Shown in pieces: positions 18,923 through 26,359 of a DNA stretch of 64,000 bases. The DNA is from Mycolicibacterium lutetiense (GTDB lineage: Bacteria > Actinomycetota > Actinomycetes > Mycobacteriales > Mycobacteriaceae): contig NZ_JAGIOP010000002.1 in the NCBI RefSeq assembly GCF_017876775.1, positions 3,906,001-3,970,000 of the forward strand. Reading direction: 5' to 3'. A program made the translations under genes and the position numbers. How positions within the stretch are numbered: the first letter of the stretch is position 1; every line of letters begins with the position of its first letter. The notes below the pieces were generated by a model, which was not told the DNA's origin, searched no databases, and was given only the letters and a program-made list of their open reading frames with translations.

Positions 18923-19177
18923 AGCACGGATACCGGTTACCAAGCGTGCCAGGTGGGTTGCGTGGGTGACCTCGGCGTCCTTGCAATGCGCTTCGGCTGC
19001 AACCCCACCCAAGGGGCCGTCGTGGCCGTCCGCTCTCCGCAATCACGCAGGCCCGCAACACTTTTGCCTATTCCGCGGCATGTGCTCCGCGTGGGTGCCG
19101 GGACCCGTGCTGGGAAACCTGGTTCGGGAGATTTAGCCTTCTCTTCCGACTACCTCTTGGCCTCATCAAGCTTCCGT
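18875..19177 (-). ncRNA. Ms1/MTS2823-type abundant small RNA
   Basis: The 427-bp gap between the Rv3662c-like and Rv3661-like genes has no credible ORF. On the minus strand it holds a promoter-like TTGCTG-N17-TACAAA (19212-19184). About 300 nt later comes a strong hairpin, AGCGGGCGACG with an internal CCGAAAC/GTTTCGG arm (18880-18922), followed by TTTCGTTTG. M. tuberculosis MTS2823 and M. smegmatis Ms1 (about 300 nt, binds core RNA polymerase, stationary phase) are encoded in exactly this gap and orientation. Ends are inferred from the promoter and terminator, not measured. Confidence 0.8.
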
Positions 19178-19183
19178 GGTTCC

Positions 19184-19212
19184 TTTGTACTACGTGACCA
19201 CGGTCACAGCAA
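19184..19212 (-). promoter_or_regulatory. Promoter of the Ms1-type RNA with embedded CRP-like site
   Basis: Candidate -35 TTGCTG (19212-19207) and -10 TACAAA (19189-19184) are separated by 17 bp. Positions 19208-19193 read TGTGACCGTGGTCACG, which matches the mycobacterial CRP consensus TGTGA-N6-TCACA at every defined base but the last. The site lies within the spacer, so binding would compete with or remodel RNA polymerase. This is pattern recognition only. Confidence 0.5.
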
Positions 19213-19274
19213 GGGTGAAATGCACCCGAGTTCCGATCGTTACTCCGGGGTCGTCAGCTACTACATCCGGTAGC

Positions 19275-20132
19275 TCAGGAAGTGAAGCGGCGCAAGAGTG
19301 AGTACGTCAGTGCGCCGGCCGCCAGGGCACTGATCCCGACGGCCGCAGTGGTGGCGACCGCGGCCCCCGACGGCGCCGGAATCCGGTCCCGCAACGACAC
19401 CGGCCTGGTGAAGGTCAGCACCGGCCAGCCGCGCGCGGCGGCCTCCTTGCGCAGGCCCCGGTCGGGATTGACGGCGGTGGGGTGGCCCACCGATTCGAGC
19501 ATCGGAACATCGGTGATCGAATCCGAATAGGCGTAGCAGTGATCCAGGGCGTAGCCCTCGCGTGCGGCCAGGGCGCGGATCGCCTCGACCTTGCCCTCGC
19601 CGTAGCAGTAGAACGCGATCTCGCCGGTGTAGCGCCCCTCTTCGACCACCATCCGGGTCGCCATCGCATGGGTGGCGCCCAACGCCCTGGCGATCGGTGC
19701 GACGATCTCCTCGCCCGAGGCTGACACCACCACGACGTCGCGGCCGCACAGTTTGTGGTCGGCGATCAGCTCGGCGGCCTCGGCGAACACCAGCGGGTCG
19801 ACGATGTCGTGCAAGGTCTCGCCGACGATCGACTTGACCTGCTCGACGTCCCAACCGGTGCACATGTTGGTGACGTAGCTGCGCATCCGATCCATCTGAT
19901 CGTGGTCGGCGCCCGACATCAGGAACAAGAACTGGGCGTAGGTCGACTTCAACACCGTCCGACGGTTCAACAGACCCTGATTGAAGAAAGGTTTGCTGAA
20001 AGCGAACGCGCTGGACTTGGCGATGACGGTTTTGTCGAGGTCGAAAAAGGCGGCCGTGCGCACCGGCCGACCATCGTCCGGCCCGGATTGCAGTGCGGTC
20101 AATTCCCCGGCAGCCCGATCGGAAGCGGTCAC
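19275..20132 (-). CDS. HAD-family phosphatase, SerB-like, membrane-tailed (Rv3661-like)
   Basis: A roughly 285-residue HAD IB hydrolase. Motif I is DLDKT (31-35) after AAFF, motif II is VVSASGEE, and motif III/IV is YSDSITDVPML with an upstream lysine in GEGKVEA. A C-terminal hydrophobic helix (GAAVATTAAVGISALAAGAL) suggests membrane attachment, unlike cytosolic SerB. I chose GTG at 20132 for length agreement with M. tuberculosis; an ATG at 20144 is also possible and the frame is open to 20291. It is flanked by two small RNAs. The substrate is unknown. Confidence 0.87.
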   Translation of the reverse strand: MTASDRAAGELTALQSGPDDGRPVRTAAFFDLDKTVIAKSSAFAFSKPFFNQGLLNRRTVLKSTYAQFLFLMSGADHDQMDRMRSYVTNMCTGWDVEQVKSIVGETLHDIVDPLVFAEAAELIADHKLCGRDVVVVSASGEEIVAPIARALGATHAMATRMVVEEGRYTGEIAFYCYGEGKVEAIRALAAREGYALDHCYAYSDSITDVPMLESVGHPTAVNPDRGLRKEAAARGWPVLTFTRPVSLRDRIPAPSGAAVATTAAVGISALAAGALTYSLLRRFTS

Positions 20133-20254
20133 GAGCGCCAGCATAGAGGCAGGTGCACCCGCATAACCGACGGGCGATACAAAATGGCAGTTCAAGACAC
20201 ATTCTTTCGGGCGGTGATTCCGCAATCGCGCTCGGTAGCTCGCGCCGGTGTCCC

Positions 20255-20285
20255 TTGCGGGTTTTGGCAGTTCCGTGTGTATAGT
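20255..20285 (+). promoter_or_regulatory. Promoter of the 6C RNA
   Basis: TATAGT at 20280-20285 is a near-perfect mycobacterial -10 box. TTGCGG at 20255-20260 could be a -35 element at a long 19-bp spacing. Transcription would begin at about 20291, giving a transcript of about 98 nt ending at the hairpin/T-run. The strong -10 fits an abundant RNA. Confidence 0.6.
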
Positions 20286-20290
20286 GAGCA

Positions 20291-20388
20291 TTACTCGGCT
20301 TATGCCGAGGGTGTATCAGCCCGACCCCCCGGGGCTGATACACGACGACCTCCGCCTCCTCCCCCCCTGGCGGGGGTCGTCCCTTTTC
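20291..20388 (+). ncRNA. 6C small RNA (B11 type)
   Basis: The plus strand shows two consecutive hairpins with cytosine-rich loops. The first is GTGTATCAGCCC / GGGCTGATACAC around a loop of six Cs (20311-20343). The second is GACGACC / GGTCGTC around a loop containing seven Cs (20344-20381), followed by CCTTTTCTG. This is the signature of the actinobacterial 6C RNA (Rfam family 6C; B11 in M. tuberculosis), which pairs with G-rich ribosome-binding regions of mRNAs for replication and secretion proteins. M. tuberculosis B11 lies in the same gap. A TATAGT -10 element at 20280-20285 sets the start near 20291. Confidence 0.9.
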
Positions 20389-20478
20389 TGGGGGAAAATA
20401 ATCTCTGTCGGCCCAGCCGCTGTGGTTGCGGAACCGCATTTTCAGCGTGTCGCCCAGCGTGTCTCCCGCCCGGGGGAT

Positions 20479-20517
20479 TGATCCACAGGCCGAAGTTCAT
20501 CCACAATCCGCGGATTG
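20479..20517. promoter_or_regulatory. DnaA-box-like repeats and palindrome upstream of ssd
   Basis: TGATCCACA (20479-20487) and TCATCCACA (20497-20505) are direct repeats 18 bp apart. Each differs by one base from the DnaA box TTATCCACA. A perfect 14-bp palindrome, CAATCCGCGGATTG, overlaps the second (20504-20517). They lie 41-79 bp before the start of the septum-site/tad operon. The remaining 20389-20478 stretch shows nothing recognisable. Confidence 0.35.
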
Positions 20518-20557
20518 GTGATGGTGTCGGCCCCGTCGTTGCCCGCAGGGTGGGCAC

Positions 20558-21637
20558 ATGGCCATTCCGAGCACCTCGATCAGCCCGTCCGGCACCGTGC
20601 TGGCCCTGATCGGTGACCCGCAGCTGCGTGAGGATGTGTCCCGGGTGGCCGCTGCCGCCGGCGTCGGACTCGTCCTCGTCGACGACCCCTCCGGACGCAA
20701 GGCCTGGACGGCAGCCGCCGCCGTGCTGCTCGACGCCTCGGCCGCACTGCGGTGCGCCGCCAGGGGGCTGCCCCGTCGTACCCGGGTGGTTCTCGTCGGC
20801 CGCGACGATCCGCGGCCCGACGACTGGCAGGCCGCGATCAACGTCGGCGCCCAACACGTGGTGACGCTGCCCGCCCAGGACGCCGATCTCGTGGCGGCCC
20901 TGTCGGAGGCGGCCTGCTGCGACGACGGTGGTCGCGGCCCCGCGGTGGCGGTCGTGAGCGCCAGGGGTGGTGCCGGTGCATCGGTGTTCGCGGTGGCGCT
21001 GGCTCAATCGGCGCCGGCCGCACTGTTGATCGAGGCCGACCCGTGGAGCGGGGGGATCGACCTGGTGGCGGGCAGTGAGGACCTGGCCGGTCTGCGCTGG
21101 CCGGACCTGGCGCTGCAGGGTGGCCGGTTGGGTTTTCCGGCGCTGCGCGACGCGCTGCCCTGCCGTGACGGGGTCAGCGTGCTCTCCAGCGGGCGCTCGG
21201 GTGCCGATATCGAGGCCGAGCCGGTGGCGGCGGTCATCGAGGCGGGGTGCCGTGGCGGTGTCACGGTGGTGTGCGACGTGCCCCGCCGCGCCACCGAGGC
21301 GGCCGAAACCGCTTTGAACGCAGCCGATCTGGTGGTCCTGGTGGCACCGGCCGACGTGCGGTCGTGCACCGCCGCAGCGGCCGCGCGGCCGTGGGTGCTG
21401 GCCTGCAACCCGAATGCCGGTGTGGTGGTTCGGGGCCCGTCGCCGGGCGGGCTTCGGGCAGCCGAGGTGGCCCGCATCGTGGACCTGCCGCTACTCGCCG
21501 CGATGCGACCACAGGCCGGCATCGCCGAGGTGTTGGAGCGCGGCGGCCTGCGGGTGCGGTCGCGGTCGCCGCTCGGCTCGGCTGCGCGGCGGGTGCTGGA
21601 GGTCCTGGCCCGTCACCCCGTGCAGGAGCCGGCGTGA
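20558..21637 (+). CDS. ssd: Septum-site-determining protein Ssd / CpaE-like
   Basis: A 359-residue MinD/CpaE-related protein at the head of the tad locus. An N-terminal receiver-like region (1-115) precedes a deviant ATPase domain. Its Walker A position reads SARGGAGASVFAVALA (134-149) instead of KGGxGKS, so both signature lysines are missing, which argues against normal ATP hydrolysis. In M. tuberculosis the orthologue inhibits septation and triggers a dormancy-like response. In Tad systems CpaE places the pilus machine. It is coupled to tadA through GTGA. It follows the 6C RNA on the same strand. Confidence 0.9.
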   Translation: MAIPSTSISPSGTVLALIGDPQLREDVSRVAAAAGVGLVLVDDPSGRKAWTAAAAVLLDASAALRCAARGLPRRTRVVLVGRDDPRPDDWQAAINVGAQHVVTLPAQDADLVAALSEAACCDDGGRGPAVAVVSARGGAGASVFAVALAQSAPAALLIEADPWSGGIDLVAGSEDLAGLRWPDLALQGGRLGFPALRDALPCRDGVSVLSSGRSGADIEAEPVAAVIEAGCRGGVTVVCDVPRRATEAAETALNAADLVVLVAPADVRSCTAAAAARPWVLACNPNAGVVVRGPSPGGLRAAEVARIVDLPLLAAMRPQAGIAEVLERGGLRVRSRSPLGSAARRVLEVLARHPVQEPA

Positions 21638-22794
21638 GTGCCTCGCTGATCGACCGGGTACGCGAACGGCTGGTGGCCGAAGCGTCTCCGCTCAGCCCCG
21701 GTGTGGTCGCCGCGGCCATTCGGGCGGAGTCCGGCGGCCTGCTCGGAGACACCGAGGTGCTGAGCAACCTGCGGCTGCTGGAGACCGAGCTGACCGGCGC
21801 AGGCGTCCTGGAACCGCTGTTGTGTGCGCCGACCACCACCGATGTACTCGTCACGGCCCCCGGCGCGGTGTGGGTAGATGACGGCAACGGGTTGCACCGC
21901 AGCGCAGTGTGTTTCCCCGACGAGGGAGCGGTCCGGAGGCTGGCCCAGCGATTGGCACTGTTGGCCGGGCGCCGTCTCGACGAGGCGCAGCCGTGGGTGG
22001 ACGGTCAACTCAGCGGGATCGGCCCGTTCACCGTGCGGTTGCACGCGGTGCTACCTCCGATCGCGGCCGCAGGTACCTGTCTGTCGCTGCGGGTGTTGCG
22101 CCCGGCCACCCAGAATCTCGACACCCTCACCCGGTCCGGTGCGATTCCGCCACCGGCCGCCGAACTGCTGCGCGCCATCATCCGGGCCAGGCTGGCGTTC
22201 CTGATCTCGGGCGGAACCGGCTGCGGCAAGACCACGCTGCTGGCCGCGGCGCTCGGTGCCGTATCCGCCGATGAGCGCATCGTCTGCGTCGAGGACGCCG
22301 CCGAACTGGCCCCACCGCACCCACATCTGGTCACGCTGGTGGCCCGGGGCGCCAACGTCGAGGGCGTCGGTGAGGTCACAGTGCGTGACCTGGTCAGACA
22401 GGCGTTGCGGATGCGTCCGGACCGGATCGTCGTCGGTGAGGTTCGCGGCGCCGAGGTGGTCGACCTGCTGGCGGCGCTCAACACCGGGCATGACGGCGGG
22501 GCAGGCACCGTGCATGCCAACAACCCGGCGGAAGTGCCGGCCCGGCTGGAGGCCCTCGGTGCACTCGGCGGTCTGGATCGTGCCGCGCTGATCAGTCAAC
22601 TGGCCGCGGCCGTGCAGGTGCTGCTTCACGTCGGGCGTGACGGCGCCGGGCGGCGCAGGCTCGCCGAGATCGCGGTACTGCGCCGGGCGGTCCGGGGTGA
22701 TCTGGAGGTGGTGACGGCGTGGCATGCCGACACTGGTTTGGGCGGTGGCGCAGAGACTCTCCAAGCCCTTGTCGAACAGCGGGTGTCGCCGTGA
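21634..22794 (+). CDS. tadA: TadA/CpaF-type pilus assembly ATPase
   Basis: A 386-residue secretion ATPase of the VirB11/PulE superfamily: Walker A GGTGCGKT (193-200), the Asp box CVEDAAEL, the arginine-containing VRQALRMRPDRIVVGEVRG (Walker B) and the His box GTVHANNP. The N-terminal domain (1-150) is the usual CpaF cap. It should power assembly of Flp pilin subunits at the inner membrane. The GTG at 21634 overlaps the ssd stop and sits in frame with long upstream shadow. Its stop overlaps tadB. Confidence 0.93.
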   Translation: MSASLIDRVRERLVAEASPLSPGVVAAAIRAESGGLLGDTEVLSNLRLLETELTGAGVLEPLLCAPTTTDVLVTAPGAVWVDDGNGLHRSAVCFPDEGAVRRLAQRLALLAGRRLDEAQPWVDGQLSGIGPFTVRLHAVLPPIAAAGTCLSLRVLRPATQNLDTLTRSGAIPPPAAELLRAIIRARLAFLISGGTGCGKTTLLAAALGAVSADERIVCVEDAAELAPPHPHLVTLVARGANVEGVGEVTVRDLVRQALRMRPDRIVVGEVRGAEVVDLLAALNTGHDGGAGTVHANNPAEVPARLEALGALGGLDRAALISQLAAAVQVLLHVGRDGAGRRRLAEIAVLRRAVRGDLEVVTAWHADTGLGGGAETLQALVEQRVSP

Positions 22795-23576
22795 CAGCGG
22801 GTGCACTGGCGTTGGCCGCCGCACTTCTGCTGTGGCCGGCCACGCCCCGGCGGGCGGCTGCGCTACGGCGCACGGATGCGCCGCGTCGGCGCCACCTGCG
22901 CGCAGCGCCCGTCCTGGTGGTGCTGGGAGTCGTTCTGGCCTGGCTGGTTTCACTGCCCGCCGCCGTGGCCACGGCGCTGCTGTCCGGCACAGTCGTGGTG
23001 CGTCGCAGGCGTCGCGCTGCATGGCGGCAGCGGCAACAGGAATCCGCCGCGCTGCAGGCCGCCCTGGACGTGTTGGTGGGTGAACTGCGCACCGGTATCC
23101 ATCCGGTCAACGCCTTCGGCACCGCGGCCGGCGAGGTGACCGGGCCGGTACGTCAGGGCATGAGAGCTGTCGCCGCGCGGGCCCGCCTGGGTGCCGATGT
23201 CGCGGCCGGGCTGGAAGATGTTGCGGCAGCGTCGGAGTTGCCGATGCATTGGGAACGGCTCGCGGTCTGCTGGCGGTTGGCCCACGTTTACGGACTTTCG
23301 ATCGCCACGCTGATGCACACCGCGCAGCGCGACATCGTTGAGCGCGAACGGTTTTCTTCCCATGTCGAGGCGGCGATGGCGGGCCCGCGGGCGACTGCGG
23401 CGGTGCTGGCCGGGCTGCCCGTGGTCGGGATCGCACTGGGTCAGTTGATCGGTGCGCAACCCCTGGCGTTTCTGTGCGGGCCTGGAGTGGGGGGTTGGCT
23501 GCTGACGATCGGTGTCCTGCTGGCCTGTGCCGGACTGATGTGGTCGGACCGGATCATCGGACGGGTATTGAGATGA
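22791..23576 (+). CDS. tadB: TadB-like type II secretion F-domain membrane protein
   Basis: A 261-residue protein with two N-terminal helices (about 3-16 and 38-60), a cytoplasmic T2SSF domain (ALQAALDVLVGELRTG to the ERFSSHVEAAMAG region) and two C-terminal helices (about 198-216 and 228-252). It forms the membrane platform for the TadA motor with TadC. GTGA overlap with tadA and ATGA overlap with tadC give strict co-translation. Shorter than alpha-proteobacterial TadB but typical of actinobacteria. Confidence 0.88.
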   Translation: MTAGALALAAALLLWPATPRRAAALRRTDAPRRRHLRAAPVLVVLGVVLAWLVSLPAAVATALLSGTVVVRRRRRAAWRQRQQESAALQAALDVLVGELRTGIHPVNAFGTAAGEVTGPVRQGMRAVAARARLGADVAAGLEDVAAASELPMHWERLAVCWRLAHVYGLSIATLMHTAQRDIVERERFSSHVEAAMAGPRATAAVLAGLPVVGIALGQLIGAQPLAFLCGPGVGGWLLTIGVLLACAGLMWSDRIIGRVLR

Positions 23577-24154
23577 GTTGGGCGGCACTGTTTCTCGCCG
23601 CAGCGCTGCTGATCGGGGCAGATCCGGTGCGGGTGCGGTCCCGCGCCGCGCCCGCACCGGTGACGAGGGTGGACACGCGACGGGTGTACACCGATGATCC
23701 GCTCGCTGCAGCCTCGACGTTCGATTTGTTCTCCGCTTGCCTGGCCGCGGGGATGGCGGTGTCGACCGCGGCTGCGGCAGCCACCGCATCGGCCCCACCG
23801 TCACTGGCGCCGATGCTGCGCCGCGCAGCCGAACTCCTCGCGCTCGGGGCAGACCCGGCCCGGGCCTGGGCCGGTGGTGGTGACGTGGTGCCGCAGGGGA
23901 AGAACGCCGAGGCCCTGCTGCGGCTGGCCCGCCGTTCGGCGGCCTCGGGCAGCGCGCTGGCCGACGGGGTGGCCGAGTTGGCCGTCCACGCCCGACACGA
24001 TGCCGCTGCCGCTGCCGATGCGGTGGCAGAACGTGCCTCGGTACTGGTCGCCGGACCATTGGGCCTGTGCTATCTGCCGGCGTTCCTGTGCCTGGGCGTG
24101 ATCCCCGTGGTGGCCGGTCTGGCCGGTGACGTGCTGGGTTCAGGTTTGTTGTGA
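23573..24154 (+). CDS. tadC: TadC-like membrane platform protein
   Basis: A 193-residue protein with an N-terminal helix (about 2-15), a central Ala-rich T2SSF-like region (DLFSACLAAGMAVSTAAAAA, then LRLARRSAASGSALADGVAEL) and a C-terminal membrane pair near 158-192. It is the partner of TadB in the pilus platform. The ATG at 23573 overlaps the tadB TGA. The Flp pilin start is 27 bp downstream with its own strong ribosome-binding site, which suits the higher amounts of pilin needed. Confidence 0.85.
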   Translation: MSWAALFLAAALLIGADPVRVRSRAAPAPVTRVDTRRVYTDDPLAAASTFDLFSACLAAGMAVSTAAAAATASAPPSLAPMLRRAAELLALGADPARAWAGGGDVVPQGKNAEALLRLARRSAASGSALADGVAELAVHARHDAAAAADAVAERASVLVAGPLGLCYLPAFLCLGVIPVVAGLAGDVLGSGLL

Positions 24155-24181
24155 GTGCACATCGCAGAGGGAGGAAATATC

Positions 24182-24385
24182 ATGGCAGGAAACATGATTC
24201 AGCGGGCGCATGCCAGGGCGGCGCTGTTGATGGTCGACGAAACAGGGATGAGCACCGTCGAATATGCGATCGGCACCATTGCCGCGGCGGCGTTCGGGGC
24301 GATCCTGTACACGGTGGTCACGGGGGATTCGATCGTGAGCGCGCTGACCAACATCATCAGCCGGGCGCTGAACACCAGCGTCTAG
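24182..24385 (+). CDS. flp: Flp-family type IVb pilin
   Basis: A 67-residue prepilin. The class III signal ETGMSTVEYAIG is diagnostic: cleavage would fall after the glycine, leaving Met-Ser-Thr-Val-Glu-Tyr with the conserved E5 and Y6. A hydrophobic assembly helix (TIAAAAFGAILYTVVTG) follows. The ATG at 24182 has GGGAGGAAA 5-7 nt upstream, the strongest ribosome-binding site of the operon. No prepilin peptidase is seen in the window, so TadV must be encoded elsewhere. Confidence 0.92.
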   Translation: MAGNMIQRAHARAALLMVDETGMSTVEYAIGTIAAAAFGAILYTVVTGDSIVSALTNIISRALNTSV

Positions 24386-24393
24386 ATGCCCGG

Positions 24394-24720
24394 CTGGATG
24401 ACCGGGGTGCGGTCACCGTCGAGGCCGCCTTTGCGGTCGCCACTCTCGTGGCTGTCCTGGTGCTGTGTGTCGGCGGACTCGGTGCCGTGGGCATGCAGAT
24501 CCGCTGCATCGACGCGGCGCGCGAAGCCGCCCGCCTGGCCGCCCGCGGTGAAGGCGAGGCGGCAACGGCGGCCGCTCGCCGGGTCGCGCCGTCCGGCGCG
24601 GTGGTGCATGTCGGTCGTGACGGCGGTTTGGTGGTGGCCCGGGTCAGTGCCGCCACGGCGTTGCCGGGGTTCACCGTGTCCGCTGAGGCGGCCGCGGCAC
24701 CTGAACCCGGCGTCGGGTGA
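24394..24720 (+). CDS. tadE: TadE-like minor pilin with no canonical start
   Basis: The frame encodes the TadE signature DDRGAVTVEAAFAVATLVAV (glycine, then Ala-Val-Thr-Val-Glu and a long hydrophobic helix) and a C-terminal domain to GVG, 108 residues from the CTG used here. No ATG, GTG or TTG lies in this frame between the flp stop and the signature; the nearest upstream is GTG at 24151, which would read through flp in another frame. The ATG at 24386 directly after the flp stop is one frame off. Either CTG or another rare codon starts it, or translation shifts frame. Coordinates of the start are a guess. Confidence 0.65.
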   Translation: MDDRGAVTVEAAFAVATLVAVLVLCVGGLGAVGMQIRCIDAAREAARLAARGEGEAATAAARRVAPSGAVVHVGRDGGLVVARVSAATALPGFTVSAEAAAAPEPGVG

Positions 24721-25063
24721 GCGAGGCTCGGCCACGCTGTTGGCCTCGGCGATGATCGCGATGCTGATCGTGTTCGCGACGGGTGGCGCCTACCTTGGTG
24801 CCGCCGTCACGGCCCGGCACCGGGCCCAGGCGGCGGCGGATCTGGCCGCCCTGAGCGCCGCCGGTGCGGTGGTGTCCGGGCCGGATGCAGCGTGCGCACA
24901 GGCCGCCCAGATCGCGGTACGGATGCGTTCGGTCCTCGGCGCCTGCCGGATCGACGGTCTCGACGTGGTGCTCGAGGTGTCGGTTCCGGTCCGCCTCGGC
25001 CGGTGGGGCGTCGGTCCGGCCCGGGCGGCCGCCCGCGCCGGACCGGTGGACGTCGCGACCTAG
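24647..25063 (+). CDS. TadE-like pseudopilin of the helicase/secretion neighbourhood (Rv3654c-like)
   Basis: The core is ERGSATLLASAMIAMLIVFA followed by AAVTARHRAQAAADLAALSAA, a TadG/Rv3654c-type protein with an N-terminal class III-like signal and one helix. From GTG at 24647 the product is 138 residues; that start overlaps tadE by 74 bp, and an internal ATG at 24751 would remove the RGSATLLA segment. M. tuberculosis Rv3654c is annotated shorter. The stop TAG lies within a CTAG shared with the convergent Rv3651-like stop. The start is uncertain. Confidence 0.7.
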   Translation: MPPRRCRGSPCPLRRPRHLNPASGERGSATLLASAMIAMLIVFATGGAYLGAAVTARHRAQAAADLAALSAAGAVVSGPDAACAQAAQIAVRMRSVLGACRIDGLDVVLEVSVPVRLGRWGVGPARAAARAGPVDVAT

Positions 25064-26082
25064 TCGGGCCGGTCGAGGTCCGCGGCGGCGACCTCGTCGT
25101 CGGTGGGCAACCGCAGCGCGATCAGGCCCGCGGAAGTCTCTTCGTCGAGTTCGATCCGGTTGATCGTCATGTGCACCGGTTGCCAGCCACCGTCCGCGGC
25201 GCGCATCCGCAGCACCGCGGCGGTGACGCCGTCGGTGAATTCGGTGGTCATCCGGGCCATGTGCCGAGCGTCGGTCGGATGGATGCGGGCCGGACCGCCC
25301 TCGCGGTTGCGCCAGTCGAAGAATGGTGCCGGGTCATCGAGCCACTTCAACAACTTCCAGTCGTCGAGGCCGACCAGGGCCCGGTGCACGCCGGGCCGGG
25401 CCAGCCCGTTGAGGATCCGCTGGGCCAGGCTGTCGGGCGGTACCGGATGCTCGCGTTCGCTACGCCAGTTCATCGCTCGACAGATCAGTCGGTCGGAGCC
25501 GTCATCGTGAGGTTCCAGAGTCACCCGGGCGACAAATCCCACCGTGATGGGCTCGCCGCGGTAGTCGGTGACGTCCCAGGTGGTGCACAAGGTGCGGCCG
25601 ACCACGGGATTGACGGTCATCGCCAGAATCTTGGCTTCGCTGCCGTTGAAGGCCCTGGCAGGCAGGTCGTCGGCGAACGACCGGTCGTGGGTGGGCTCGG
25701 TCTCCGGGTTCATCCCGCTGTTGTGCAGGGATTCGGCCGTGTCGGTGGCCACGCCCGTGGTCAGGTCCCAGACCAGTGGGCCGGGAACCGGCCGCTGCGG
25801 CGGGTCGACATCGATCGGCCCGACCCAGACGTGCACCCCGTGGATGCAGCCGTCGGACATCCGCGCCACTTCGGTGCGGATTACGCGGTCATTCTTGGGC
25901 GTGATGCTGCTGAGGCCCTGGCCGGCCTGGACCGTTTCCCTGATCGCGGACTGGATCGCCATCAGGTGCGGATTTCGTCGCAGAAACACACTGATCGGGA
26001 CGAGGTTCTTCGTCTGCAGACCTCGGGCGACGACAACAGGCTCGCTACCCAGCGTCTCCACGAGCAGCCAGTCGTGAGTCAT
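25060..26082 (-). CDS. Conserved GAF/PAS-like protein (Rv3651-like)
   Basis: A 340-residue cytoplasmic protein beginning HDWLLVETLG, with NLVPISVFLRRNP and a C-terminal region GWQPVHMTINRIELDEETSAG that matches the pattern of Rv3651 at this locus. The M. tuberculosis protein is reported to have a small-molecule-sensor-like fold with PAS/GAF-related domains. No catalytic motif is visible. I preferred the ATG at 26082 over 26091 by agreement with the conserved N-terminus. It is convergent with the tad operon. The PE_PGRS genes found next to it in M. tuberculosis are absent. Confidence 0.82.
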   Translation of the reverse strand: MTHDWLLVETLGSEPVVVARGLQTKNLVPISVFLRRNPHLMAIQSAIRETVQAGQGLSSITPKNDRVIRTEVARMSDGCIHGVHVWVGPIDVDPPQRPVPGPLVWDLTTGVATDTAESLHNSGMNPETEPTHDRSFADDLPARAFNGSEAKILAMTVNPVVGRTLCTTWDVTDYRGEPITVGFVARVTLEPHDDGSDRLICRAMNWRSEREHPVPPDSLAQRILNGLARPGVHRALVGLDDWKLLKWLDDPAPFFDWRNREGGPARIHPTDARHMARMTTEFTDGVTAAVLRMRAADGGWQPVHMTINRIELDEETSAGLIALRLPTDDEVAAADLDRPD

Positions 26083-26131
26083 TCGCGGCATTTTACCGGG
26101 GTACGAGTAGCTACATACGCGCGCCGCAGCG

Positions 26132-26164
26132 CCGTAATCCGCAGGAGAGAACTGCGGATTACGG
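26132..26164. repeat. 13-bp perfect hairpin in the helicase/Rv3651-like gap
   Basis: CCGTAATCCGCAG and CTGCGGATTACGG form a perfect 13-bp stem with a 7-nt loop, 50 bp upstream of the Rv3651-like start and about 200 bp after the helicase stop. No U-tract follows on either strand. It may terminate helicase transcription or act as an operator or attenuator. The other parts of this 277-bp gap (26083-26359) show nothing I recognise. Confidence 0.45.
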
Positions 26165-26359
26165 TCGCGGATATCCGAAATGAGGTCTGTGGGGTTGCAA
26201 ACATGAGTGGGTTAACGTAATTTGCCACTGCACCCGGCCTCCGGGATTGGGAACGGATCGCGTTGTCCGACCGTTCGTGGCACCGTCTGTGTGTTCGGCG
26301 TAGCCGAATGCAGCCACGCAGTTGTGGATCCGTGTAGTCGGCCGTCGAGGGGTCGGTCG

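Noticed and set aside
16019..19042. Acetyl-CoA synthetase extended by about 350 residues
   Set aside because: The extension runs antisense through the Rv3662c-like gene, has no homologous features, and would cover the Ms1-type RNA region.
24151..24720. TadE starting at GTG 24151
   Set aside because: It would read through the whole flp gene out of frame, and flp has its own strong signals.
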